A stretch of DNA of 64,000 bases from Sphaerisporangium viridialbum (GTDB lineage: Bacteria > Actinomycetota > Actinomycetes > Streptosporangiales > Streptosporangiaceae), in assembly GCF_049674955.1 (NCBI RefSeq), contig NZ_CP187232.1:6758001-6822000 (forward strand). The letters are read 5' to 3'. Positions 8,099 through 15,952 of the stretch are shown here, piece after piece; position 1 is the first letter of the stretch, and the number at the start of each line of letters is the position of its first letter. A program made the position numbers and the translations under genes. Below the pieces are notes generated by a model. The model was given only the letters and a program-made list of their open reading frames with translations. It searched no databases and was not told the origin of the DNA.

Positions 8099-8817
8099 GC
8101 CCTCACCGCCGCTAGTGCCTCCTCCAGCGTGAACGCCTGGGCGTAGAGCGCCTTGCCGACGATGGCGCCCTCGACCCCGTCCGGCACCAGCGTGGACAGC
8201 GCGCGCAGGTCGTCGAGCGAGGAGACGCCCCCGCTGGCGATCACGGGCCGGTCGGTGCGGGCGCACACCTGGCGGAGCAGATCGAGGTTCGGCCCGCGCA
8301 GGGTGCCGTCCTTGGTGACGTCGGTGAGGACGTAGCGGGGGCAGCCGTCCGACTCCAGCCGGTCGAGCACCTCCCACAGGTCGCCGCCCTCCTTGGTCCA
8401 GCCCCGGGCGGCCAGCGTGGTGCCCCGCACGTCGAGGCCGACCGCGATGCGGTCGCCGTACTCGGCGATGATCTTCGAGCACCAGGCGGGGTCCTCCAGG
8501 GCTGCGGTGCCGATGTTGACCCGCCTGCACCCGGTGGCGAGGGCCGCCTCCAGCGACGCGTCGTCGCGGATGCCGCCGGACAGCTCGACCTGGACGTCCA
8601 GCGCGCCCACCACGGAGGCCAGCAGCTCGCGGTTGGACCCCCTGCCGAAGGCGGCGTCGAGGTCGACCAGATGGATCCACTCGGCGCCCGCCTGCTGCCA
8701 CGCGAGAGCGGCGGCGAGCGGGTCGCCGTACGAGGTCTCCGTACCCGCCTCACCCTGCACGAGGCGCACGGCCTGGCCGTCCGCGACGTCCACTGCGGGC
8801 AACAGCACCAGCGACAT
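8095..8817 (-). CDS. priA: Bifunctional phosphoribosyl isomerase PriA (HisA/TrpF)
   Basis: 240 residues, a TIM barrel isomerising ProFAR in histidine synthesis. In actinobacteria this enzyme usually also isomerises PRA for tryptophan synthesis. The start LLPAVDVADGQAVRLVQGE carries the first catalytic Asp; GLDVRGTTLAARGW carries the second Asp and the Arg/Trp loop that characterises PriA rather than plain HisA; GGIRDD and ASGGVSSLDDL bind phosphate. ATG at 8817 has GGAGG eight bases upstream and follows the stop of the preceding membrane-protein gene by two bases. The dual function is inferred from the family and phylum; no trpF is visible here. Confidence 0.94.
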   Translation of the reverse strand: MSLVLLPAVDVADGQAVRLVQGEAGTETSYGDPLAAALAWQQAGAEWIHLVDLDAAFGRGSNRELLASVVGALDVQVELSGGIRDDASLEAALATGCRRVNIGTAALEDPAWCSKIIAEYGDRIAVGLDVRGTTLAARGWTKEGGDLWEVLDRLESDGCPRYVLTDVTKDGTLRGPNLDLLRQVCARTDRPVIASGGVSSLDDLRALSTLVPDGVEGAIVGKALYAQAFTLEEALAAVRA

Positions 8818-8819
8818 AT

Positions 8820-9158
8820 CTACGACCTCCGGTCGAATACGACGGTGACCAGCACCGGGAAGAGCAGAAGGGACAACACCAGGACGCCCACCCGGGCGGC
8901 CCACCCGCTGAGCAGCAGCCAGGAGGCCGCCTGCACGAGCACGAACAGCACGGCGACGACGGAGTTCTGCGCCCGCCGCCTCCTGGCGATCAGGCCGCCC
9001 TGGCGTGCGACCCTGATCGGTTTGGGCACCACCGCGACCAGCCGGCCGCGCAGCCCTCGCCACCTGGCCCTGCGCTCGTCACGCCTGGCGCGCGCGGCGG
9101 CCTGCCGCGCCTGCTCGGCCTCACGCTCGGCGCGGCGGCGTGCGCGCTCCTTGCTCAC
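8820..9158 (-). CDS. Conserved small membrane protein between hisH and priA
   Basis: 112 residues. The N-terminal 40 are very rich in Arg, Ala and Glu and should form a charged helix on the cytoplasmic side; two hydrophobic segments follow (VVAVLFVLVQAASWLLL and GVLVLSLLLFPVLVTVVF). GTG at 9158 starts VSKERARRR. Small membrane proteins at this position are a recurring feature of actinobacterial his operons, but I know of no assigned function. Its stop is two bases before the priA start, so the two are co-translated. An accessory role in the His pathway is only suggested by location. Confidence 0.8.
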   Translation of the reverse strand: MSKERARRRAEREAEQARQAAARARRDERRARWRGLRGRLVAVVPKPIRVARQGGLIARRRRAQNSVVAVLFVLVQAASWLLLSGWAARVGVLVLSLLLFPVLVTVVFDRRS

Positions 9159-9264
9159 TCGGGCCCCCGCTAGCCGGGAAGACGGGTAGCGGCGTGCCGG
9201 GCCGGCCCGTGGGACGCCACGGCGCTCCGCACCCGCCAGGATAAGGCCACGCGTTCGCGGGAGC

Positions 9265-9906
9265 TCACAGCGTGCCCAGCCAGTTCTTCAGCAGCACCGC
9301 GCCCGCGTCGCCGGACTTCTCGGGGTGGAACTGCGTCGCCTTGAGCGGGCCGTTCTCCACCGCCGCGACGAACGGCACGCCGTGCTCGGCCCACGTGACG
9401 AGCGGCTGGGCGAAGCCGGGACCGGCCTCGAGCTCGAACTTGCGCACGCCGTAGGAGTGGACGAAGTAGAACCGCGTGGCGTCGTCGAGCCCGGCGAACA
9501 GCACCGACCCCTCGGGCGCCTGGACGGTGTTCCACCCCATGTGCGGCAGTACGGGCGCGTCGAGCCGCTCGACGACGCCGGGCCACTCGCCGCAGCCCTG
9601 GTCGCGGCCAAGGCCCTCCTCGGTGTGCTCGGCGCCCTCGGCGAACAGGATCTGCATGCCGACGCAGATGCCGAGCACGGGACGCCCGCCGGCCAGGCGG
9701 CGGCCGATGATCTGCTCACCGCGCACGGCCTTCAGCCCGGCCATGCAGGCGGCGAAGGCGCCGACCCCGGGCACGACGAGCCCGTCGGCCTCCAGCGCGG
9801 CGTCGAAGTCGGCGGTCACCGTGACGTCGGCACCGACGCGGGCGAGCGCCCGCTCGGCCGACCGCAGGTTGCCCGAGCCGTAGTCGAGGACGACGACCTT
9901 GGTCAT
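9265..9906 (-). CDS. hisH: Imidazole glycerol phosphate synthase glutaminase subunit HisH
   Basis: 213-residue class I glutamine amidotransferase that supplies ammonia to HisF. The nucleophile elbow is GICVGMQILF (Cys at about residue 82), and the His/Glu pair is in TQFHPEKSGD near residue 194. The N-terminus VVVLDYGSGNLRS is typical of the family. ATG at 9906 is preceded by GGGGGTG. It lies 46 bp after the small membrane protein and 106 bp before the next gene, the loosest spacing inside this otherwise tightly packed unit. Confidence 0.96.
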   Translation of the reverse strand: MTKVVVLDYGSGNLRSAERALARVGADVTVTADFDAALEADGLVVPGVGAFAACMAGLKAVRGEQIIGRRLAGGRPVLGICVGMQILFAEGAEHTEEGLGRDQGCGEWPGVVERLDAPVLPHMGWNTVQAPEGSVLFAGLDDATRFYFVHSYGVRKFELEAGPGFAQPLVTWAEHGVPFVAAVENGPLKATQFHPEKSGDAGAVLLKNWLGTL

Positions 9907-9952
9907 GACATCACCCCCAGGGTGCGGGAACCGGAGTGGAGGACGGCGGCGC

Positions 9953-10108
9953 TCACCACCACAGCACCCCCGCGGTGATCGCGAGCACGGCGCCGATCCC
10001 GAGGACGACGGCGCCGAGCTTCAGCCCCTGCTTGAGGAACGAGTAGATGCCGCCGGCCATGAACAGGCCGATGAAGACCATCGCGACCGCGGTCCAGTTC
10101 GAGCTCAC
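9953..10108 (-). CDS. Small two-span membrane protein between hisB and hisH
   Basis: 51 residues starting at a GTG that overlaps the hisB stop (GTGA). The peptide is almost entirely hydrophobic: VAMVFIGLFMAGGIYSF, a short loop KQGLKLG, then AVVLGIGAVLAITAGVLWW. It is thus a helical hairpin in the membrane. A peptide of this size and composition is commonly found between hisB and hisH in actinobacteria; its function is unknown. The translational coupling and the high hydrophobicity in this frame only make a real gene likely. Confidence 0.78.
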   Translation of the reverse strand: MSSNWTAVAMVFIGLFMAGGIYSFLKQGLKLGAVVLGIGAVLAITAGVLWW

Positions 10109-10725
10109 AGGACACCCTTGGTGCTGGGCACGCCCGTGGCGCGCGGGTCGCGCTCGGTGGCCTCGCGCAGCGCGCGGGCCAGGGCCTTGAACTGCGCCTC
10201 GACGATGTGATGGGCGTTGCGCCCGTAAGGCACGCGCACGTGCAGGCAGATGGCGGCCTGGGCGACGAAGGACTCCAGGATGTGCCGGGTGAGGGTGGTG
10301 TCGTACTCCGGGCCGATCATCGGGGCCATGCCCTCGGGCTCGGAGTGCACCAGGTAGGGGCGGCCCGACAGATCGACCGTCACCTCGGCCAGCGCCTCGT
10401 CCAGCGGGCAGGCGGCGTTCCCGAACCTCCGGATGCCCGACTTGTCGCCCAGAGCCTCGCGGAAGGCGGCCCCCAGCGCGAGCGCGGTGTCCTCGATGGT
10501 GTGATGCGAGTCGATGTGCAGGTCGCCGTTGGTCTTCACGGCCAGGTCGAACAGGCCGTGCTTGCCGAGCTGGGCCAGCATGTGGTCGAAGAACCCGACA
10601 CCGGTGGACACCTCGACCCTGCCGGTGCCGTCCAGGTCGACCTCCACCAGCACCGAGGTCTCCTTGGTCGTACGCTCGACGCGGCCGGTCCTCGGCCTCG
10701 GCTCGCCCACGGCGGGACTGGTCAC
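10105..10725 (-). CDS. hisB: Imidazoleglycerol-phosphate dehydratase HisB
   Basis: 206 residues, single-function form. It dehydrates IGP to imidazole acetol phosphate. The repeated manganese-binding motifs are visible: DSHHTIEDTALALG and GRNAHHIVEAQFKALARA, plus GFFDHMLAQ near residue 45. GTG at 10725 overlaps the hisC stop (GTGA). The long ORF extending to 10911 in this frame is a shadow of hisC. No phosphatase domain is fused, so histidinol phosphatase must be supplied by another gene. Confidence 0.97.
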   Translation of the reverse strand: MTSPAVGEPRPRTGRVERTTKETSVLVEVDLDGTGRVEVSTGVGFFDHMLAQLGKHGLFDLAVKTNGDLHIDSHHTIEDTALALGAAFREALGDKSGIRRFGNAACPLDEALAEVTVDLSGRPYLVHSEPEGMAPMIGPEYDTTLTRHILESFVAQAAICLHVRVPYGRNAHHIVEAQFKALARALREATERDPRATGVPSTKGVL

Positions 10726-11882
10726 AGGATTTCCTCCAGGTCGTCGCGCGCGGGCCTGCCGGGCGCGGGAGTTACTCGGGTCTCGGCGAGGGCACCGGAC
10801 ATGGCCTCGCGGAAGGCCGCCATCTCGCCGGCCGTGCCGATGGAGACGCGCAGCCACTCGGGCGGGCCGACCTCGCGGATCAGCACGCCGCGCTCCAGCA
10901 GGGCCTCCCACACCGCGTGGCGGTCGGGGAACCGGCCGAACAGCACGAAGTTGGCGTCGGAGTCGGCCACGGACAGGCCGCGCTCCCTCAGCCAGGCCAC
11001 GCAGGCGTCGCGCTCGGCGCGCAGCACCTCGACGGTGCCGAGCAGCTCGTCGCGGTGCGCGACGGCCACCCGCGCGGCGGCCTGGGTGAGCGTCGACAGA
11101 TGGTACGGCAGGCGCACCAGGAGCAGCGCCTCGATCACGGCGGGGTCGGCCGCCAGGTAGCCGAGGCGGGTGCCGGCCATGGCGAACGCCTTCGACATGG
11201 TGCGGGTGACGATCAGCCGGGGGTTGCCCGGCAGCAGGCTCAGCGCGCTCGGCGTGCCGGTGCGCGCGAACTCGAAGTACGCCTCGTCGACCACGACCAT
11301 GCCCGGCGCGGCCTCGGCCACCCGCTCGATGACCGAAAGCGGCAGTGCCGTGCCCGTCGGGTTGTTGGGGCTGGTCAGGAACACGATGTCGGGGCGGTGC
11401 TCCTCGATCGCGGCGACGGCCTTGCCCGGGTCGACGCCGAAGTCGTCCTCACGGGCGCCGGAGATCCACCGCGTGGCGGCGCCGGTCGTGATGATCGGAT
11501 GCATGGAGTACGACGGCTCGAAGCCGAGCGCCGACCTCCCCGGCCCCCCGAACGCCTGGAGGATCTGCTGGAGCACCTCGTTGGAGCCGTTGGCGGCCCA
11601 CACCTGGCCGGCGTCGAGGCCGTGACCGAGGTAGGCCGCGAGATCCTCGCGCAGGGCCACGGCGTCCCTGTCGGGATAGCGGTTCAGCTCCGAGGCGCCG
11701 CGCCGCACGGCCTCGGCCAGATCGGCGACCAGGCCGGGCGAGGGCGGGTAGGGGTTCTCGTTGGTGTTCAGCCGGACCGGCACGTCGATCTGGGGCGCCC
11801 CGTACGGCGAGCGCCCGCGCAGGTCGTCGCGGATCGGCAGGTCGCCGAGGCGCACGGCCCGGCCCGAGCTCAGGGAGGTCAT
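10722..11882 (-). CDS. hisC: Histidinol-phosphate aminotransferase HisC
   Basis: 386-residue PLP-dependent class I/II aminotransferase making histidinol phosphate from imidazole acetol phosphate. The substrate-binding start RLNTNENPYPPSPG, the Asp-Ala-Tyr stretch VVDEAYFEFAR and the PLP lysine in TMSKAFAMAGTRLGY are present, as is a C-terminal Arg in EWLRVSIG. ATG at 11882 overlaps the hisD stop (ATGA). It follows hisD and precedes hisB in the standard actinobacterial order. Confidence 0.97.
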   Translation of the reverse strand: MTSLSSGRAVRLGDLPIRDDLRGRSPYGAPQIDVPVRLNTNENPYPPSPGLVADLAEAVRRGASELNRYPDRDAVALREDLAAYLGHGLDAGQVWAANGSNEVLQQILQAFGGPGRSALGFEPSYSMHPIITTGAATRWISGAREDDFGVDPGKAVAAIEEHRPDIVFLTSPNNPTGTALPLSVIERVAEAAPGMVVVDEAYFEFARTGTPSALSLLPGNPRLIVTRTMSKAFAMAGTRLGYLAADPAVIEALLLVRLPYHLSTLTQAAARVAVAHRDELLGTVEVLRAERDACVAWLRERGLSVADSDANFVLFGRFPDRHAVWEALLERGVLIREVGPPEWLRVSIGTAGEMAAFREAMSGALAETRVTPAPGRPARDDLEEIL

Positions 11883-13183
11883 CGGGACCCCCCGCCGAAC
11901 CTCGCGCGGACGGCGGCGCCGTGCGCGGGGAGGTCCTCGGCCTCCGACAGCGCGTAGACGTGCGGCGCGGCCTCCTCGAGGGCCTCGCGGGTGTAGTCGA
12001 CCACGTGGATGCCGCGCAGGAAGGTCTGCACGGAGAGCCCCGAGGAGTGGCAGGCGCACCCGCCGGTCGGGAGCACGTGGTTGGAGCCCGCGAGGTAGTC
12101 GCCGAGGGAGACCGGGGCGTACGGGCCGATGAAGACCGCCCCGGCGTTGCGGACCCGGGCGGCGACCGCGTGGGGGTCGGCCGTCTGGATCTCCAGGTGC
12201 TCGGCGGCGTAGGCGTCGACGACCCGGAGCCCGTCGTCGAGGCCGGACACCAGCACGATGCCCGACTGCGGGCCGGCGAGCGCCTCGGCGATGCGCTCGG
12301 AATGCCGCGTGGCGGCGACCTGGCCGGGAAGCTCCTTCTCGACGGCCTCGGCGAGCGTCTCGCTGGTGGTGACCAGCACGGCGGCGGCGATCACGTCGTG
12401 CTCGGCCTGGCTGATCAGGTCGGCGGCGACGTGGACGGGGTCGGCGGTGTCGTCGGCGAGCACGGCGATCTCGGTCGGGCCCGCCTCGGAGTCGATGCCG
12501 ATGCGCCCCTTGAGCAGGCGCTTGGCGGCGGCGACCCAGATGTTGCCGGGACCGGTGACCATGCGGACCGGGGGGCACTCCTCGGTGCCGTAGGCGAACA
12601 TCGCCACCGCCTGGGCGCCGCCCACGGCGTACACCTCGTCGACGCCGAGCAGCGCGCAGGCCGCCAGGATGGTCGGGTGGGGCAGCCCTCCGAAGCCGGC
12701 CTGCGGCGGGGAGGTGACCGCCAGGGAGGCCACCCCCGCCTCCTGGGCGGGCACGACGTTCATCACGACGCTCGACGGGTAGACCGCGCGCCCGCCGGGG
12801 ACGTAGAGGCCGACCCGGTCGACGGGCACCCAGCGCTCGGTGACCGTGCCGCCGGGGACGACCTTGGTGGTGGTGTCGGTCCTGCGCTGGTCGCGGTGGA
12901 CCAGGCGCGCCCTGCGGATGGACTCCTCCAGCGCGGCGCGCACGGCGGGGTCGAGCCCGGCGAGGGCGCCGGTGAGGGCCTCGGCGGGCACGCGGGTGGA
13001 GCCGAGCTCCACACCGTCGAACCGGGCGGTCAGCTCCCGCACGGCCGCCACTCCCCTATGGCGCACGTCGTCGCAGATGGGCCGCACCTTGGAAAGGGCG
13101 GCCTCGACGTCAAGCTCGGCGCGGGGCAGCACGTCGCGCAGGTCGTCCGGCAGGGACCCGCGCAGGTCGATACGGGATATCAC
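11879..13183 (-). CDS. hisD: Histidinol dehydrogenase HisD
   Basis: 434 residues, standard length. A zinc enzyme that oxidises histidinol to histidine in two NAD-dependent steps. Signature segments include GPTEIAVLADDTADP, LISQAEHD and the catalytic Glu-His in AYAAEHLEIQT, with GGCACHSSGLSVQTFLRG near the C-terminus. It is the first gene of the histidine unit, so the promoter should lie in the 101 bp shared with the divergent YbaK-like gene. Confidence 0.97.
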   Translation of the reverse strand: MISRIDLRGSLPDDLRDVLPRAELDVEAALSKVRPICDDVRHRGVAAVRELTARFDGVELGSTRVPAEALTGALAGLDPAVRAALEESIRRARLVHRDQRRTDTTTKVVPGGTVTERWVPVDRVGLYVPGGRAVYPSSVVMNVVPAQEAGVASLAVTSPPQAGFGGLPHPTILAACALLGVDEVYAVGGAQAVAMFAYGTEECPPVRMVTGPGNIWVAAAKRLLKGRIGIDSEAGPTEIAVLADDTADPVHVAADLISQAEHDVIAAAVLVTTSETLAEAVEKELPGQVAATRHSERIAEALAGPQSGIVLVSGLDDGLRVVDAYAAEHLEIQTADPHAVAARVRNAGAVFIGPYAPVSLGDYLAGSNHVLPTGGCACHSSGLSVQTFLRGIHVVDYTREALEEAAPHVYALSEAEDLPAHGAAVRARFGGGSR

Positions 13184-13259
13184 CGGTCCAGTCTACGGAG
13201 GGTGGCACCCCGATCCGGTTGCGGTCCGCCATTCGGACGGCGGCTTTACATTGTAGATT

Positions 13260-13274
13260 TTAACTTGCCGTTAA
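13260..13274. promoter_or_regulatory. Inverted repeat in the hisD / ybaK divergent region
   Basis: TTAAC-N5-GTTAA is the only AT-rich palindrome in this intergenic region and ends ten bases before the GTG of the ybaK-like gene. A TACAAT-like -10 for hisD lies next to it on the minus strand. It could be an operator controlling one or both directions. This is inferred only from symmetry and position. Confidence 0.35.
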
Positions 13275-13284
13275 GCTGGGGGCC

Positions 13285-13785
13285 GTGAGCAAGACGAAGA
13301 ACAAGGGAGGCCAGGGCACTCCCGCAACCGTGGCGCTGGCCAGGGCAGAGGTCGGTTTCACCCTCCATCCGTATGATCACGATCCGAACGCCCAGGCCTA
13401 CGGCGAGGAGGCCGCCGACGCGCTCGGGCTGCCGTACGAGCGGATCTTCAAGACCCTGGTGGCCGAGGTCGAGACCGGCCTCGCGGTCGCGGTCGTGCCC
13501 GTCTCCGGCAAGCTCGACCTGAAGGCCTTCGCCGCCGCACTCGGCGGCAAGCGCGCGGCCATGGCCGACGCGGCCAAGGTCGAGCGGGTCACCGGCTACG
13601 TCGTCGGCGGCATCAGCCCGCTGGGGCAGCGCAGGGCCCTGCCCACCGTGATCGACTCCTCGGCGCTGGAGTTCGAGACGATCTACTTCTCGGCGGGGCG
13701 GCGCGGGCTGCAGATCGAGACGGCCCCCGCCGGGCTGGTGCGCCTCACCCGGGCGATCACCGCTCCCATCGGCAAGGCCTCCTGA
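13285..13785 (+). CDS. ybaK: Cys-tRNA(Pro)/Cys-tRNA deacylase YbaK/EbsC family
   Basis: 166-residue cytoplasmic protein of the YbaK/ProX editing-domain fold. It hydrolyses mischarged Cys-tRNA(Pro). Family marks include PYERIFKTLVAEVE, AVVPVSGKLDLKAFA, the KR/AAMADAAKVERVTGYVVGGISPLGQ region and VIDSSALEFETIYFSAGRRGLQIE. GTG at 13285 has no strong ribosome-binding site; the first 12 residues (MSKTKNKGGQGT) are a charged extension. It is divergent from hisD and probably monocistronic. Confidence 0.93.
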   Translation: MSKTKNKGGQGTPATVALARAEVGFTLHPYDHDPNAQAYGEEAADALGLPYERIFKTLVAEVETGLAVAVVPVSGKLDLKAFAAALGGKRAAMADAAKVERVTGYVVGGISPLGQRRALPTVIDSSALEFETIYFSAGRRGLQIETAPAGLVRLTRAITAPIGKAS

Positions 13786-13891
13786 CCACGCTTGGCAACC
13801 CTTGCCATCGCCTTCCGGCGATTCGGCTCGCCAGACTGGCGTCAACTGCCATAGGACCAGGCAAGTGCCCCAGGTGCCCGAAGGAGCCAGA

Positions 13892-15295
13892 GTGACCGAG
13901 TTGTTCTACCTGTCCGCCACCGAGATGCTGGGCCTCCTGCGTGACGGGCAGATCAGCGCGGTCGAGCTGACCGAGGCCCATCTGCGGCGCATCGACGAGG
14001 TCAACGGCGAGGTCAACGCGGTCGTCACGCTGGTCGCCGACCAGGCGCTCGCCGAGGCGAGGCGGCTCGACGACGACTTCGCGCATGGCCGCCCGCGTGG
14101 CCCGCTGCACGGCCTGCCCATCGCCTACAAGGACCTGACGGACACGGCCGGCATCCGCACGACGTACGGCTCGACGCTCTTCGCCGACCACGTGCCCGAC
14201 GCCGACGCGCTCGTGGTCCGGCGCGCCAGGGCGGCCGGGGCGATCACGGTCGGCAAGACCAACACGCCGGAGTTCGGCACCGGCTCGCACACCGTCAACG
14301 AGGTGTTCGGCCCCACCCGCAACCCCTACGACCTCACCCGGAGCGCGGGCGGCAGCAGCGGAGGGGCCGCCGCCGCGCTGGCCTCCGGCATGGTGCCGCT
14401 GGCCGACGGCTCCGACATGGGCGGGTCCCTGCGCAACCCCGCGTCGTTCTGCAACGTGGTGGGGCTGCGCCCGACCCCCGGGCGGGTGCCGGACGCCTCG
14501 GCCACCTCGGCCTGGTTCACCCTCGGCGTGGCGGGCCCCCTGGCCAGGACCGTCGGCGACGCCGCGTTGCTGATGAGCGTCATCTCCGGCTTCGCCCCCA
14601 CCTCGCCGTTCGCCGTCCGGGAGGACGGCTCCGCCTTCGCCGGGTCCCTGGAGTGCGACATGGCGGGCCTGCGGGTGGCCTGGAGTCCCGACCTCGGCGG
14701 GCTGCCCGTGGACCCCGAGACGGCCGCCGTGACGGCGCGGGCGCCGGGCGTGCTGGCCGGGCTCGGCGCCAAGGTGGAGCAGGTCGAGCTCGACCTGTCC
14801 GACGCCGAGGACGCCTTCCGCACCTACCGCGCCTGGTACTACGCGAGCGCCTTCGGCGACCTGCCCGCCGGCCAGGTCGGCCCCAACGTCGCCTGGAACG
14901 TCGAGCGGGGGCGCGAGGTCACCGGCGCCGGCCTGGCGCGCGCCGAGCGCCTGCGCAGCCGCCTGTTCCAGCGCATGAACGCCTTCTTCGACGACCACGA
15001 CGTCCTGATCGCCCCGGTCAGCCAGGTGCCGCCGTTCCCGGTCGACCAGCCGTACGTCACCGAGGTGGCGGGCACGCCGATGCCCGACTACCTGGCGTGG
15101 ATGCGCTCGGCGTACTGGATCTCGGTGCTGCACTCCCCGGCGGCCTCGGTGCCGTGCGGGTTCACCCCGGGCGGCCTGCCCGTCGGGGTGCAGATCGTCG
15201 GGCGGCCGTGGGACGACCTCACGGTGCTCAGGGTCGCGCACGCCTTCGAGCGGGCGACCGGCCACGGGGCCAGGCACCCCGCGCTCGGCCGCTAG
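13892..15295 (+). CDS. Amidase signature family hydrolase
   Basis: 467 residues. The Ser-cisSer-Lys triad of the amidase signature family can be read: Lys in GLPIAYKDLTDTAG, cis-Ser in ADGSDMGGSLRNPAS and the nucleophile Ser downstream in that loop, preceded by the glycine/serine run RSAGGSSGGAAAALASG. It hydrolyses a carboxamide; the substrate is not evident and no gatB or gatC is adjacent, so a tRNA-amidotransferase role is unlikely. GTG at 13892 is preceded by AAGGAG, which decides the start against upstream in-frame codons. No signal peptide, so cytoplasmic. Confidence 0.92.
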   Translation: MTELFYLSATEMLGLLRDGQISAVELTEAHLRRIDEVNGEVNAVVTLVADQALAEARRLDDDFAHGRPRGPLHGLPIAYKDLTDTAGIRTTYGSTLFADHVPDADALVVRRARAAGAITVGKTNTPEFGTGSHTVNEVFGPTRNPYDLTRSAGGSSGGAAAALASGMVPLADGSDMGGSLRNPASFCNVVGLRPTPGRVPDASATSAWFTLGVAGPLARTVGDAALLMSVISGFAPTSPFAVREDGSAFAGSLECDMAGLRVAWSPDLGGLPVDPETAAVTARAPGVLAGLGAKVEQVELDLSDAEDAFRTYRAWYYASAFGDLPAGQVGPNVAWNVERGREVTGAGLARAERLRSRLFQRMNAFFDDHDVLIAPVSQVPPFPVDQPYVTEVAGTPMPDYLAWMRSAYWISVLHSPAASVPCGFTPGGLPVGVQIVGRPWDDLTVLRVAHAFERATGHGARHPALGR

Positions 15296-15307
15296 CCGCC
15301 GCACCCG

Positions 15308-15835
15308 TCAAGGGCTCTGGCCCAGCTCCTCGCCGTTGCCAGGCGCGGGTTCCGGCGTGTCGCGGCCGTCGACGGCCTCCAGGATGCCGAAGATCGCGAC
15401 CGCGACCAGCGCCCAGCTCAGCAGCACGCCGCGCGCGGTGACGCCGAGCACGTCGACCGTGGACCCGATGCCGGACGAGCGCGGCGCCGCCGCCTGCACC
15501 ATCGAGCCGCCCAGCGACGTGCCGACGCTGAGCGCGAGGAAGCCGGCGAGCAGGCCGCCGACCGCGAGCCCGGCGAGCAGGGCGATCGGGCGCCCCCCCT
15601 TGCGCGCGATCAGGTAAGCGAAGACACCGCAGGCCAGCCCCGCCACGCCGGTCACCACGGCGAACCAGCCGTCGGCCCCGATCAGGGACTGGGTGGTCGG
15701 GTCGGTCAGCTCAGGGCCGGCCTTGGTGATGATGTACGGCGTGCGGGGGGCGAGCGCCGACCACAGGAATCCCGCCGCCACGCCCATGAGGGCGAGCACG
15801 AAGATCGTCAGTCCGAAGTCCCGCAGATGCCGCAC
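15308..15835 (-). CDS. DUF2567 family integral membrane protein
   Basis: 175 residues with four predicted membrane segments, at about residues 7-27, 57-78, 84-106 and 136-157. The family resemblance is in the block FLWSALAPRTPYI, then IGADGWFAVVTGVAGL and AGLAVGGLLAGFLALSVGT. It matches the actinobacterial DUF2567 family, whose role is unknown. GTG at 15835 is preceded by GAGGTGATCGG. It converges on the amidase, leaving 12 bp, and diverges from murA, leaving 117 bp for both promoters. Confidence 0.75.
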   Translation of the reverse strand: MRHLRDFGLTIFVLALMGVAAGFLWSALAPRTPYIITKAGPELTDPTTQSLIGADGWFAVVTGVAGLACGVFAYLIARKGGRPIALLAGLAVGGLLAGFLALSVGTSLGGSMVQAAAPRSSGIGSTVDVLGVTARGVLLSWALVAVAIFGILEAVDGRDTPEPAPGNGEELGQSP

Positions 15836-15952
15836 CCGATCACCTCGCCTGTCACGCGTCCCGTTCCAGCGTACGGATCCGCACATGGTACCGATGTGAG
15901 CCCCGCCACCGCGCCTCCTGGCACGCCCTTCCCCACCGTTAGGCTGTCCCCC

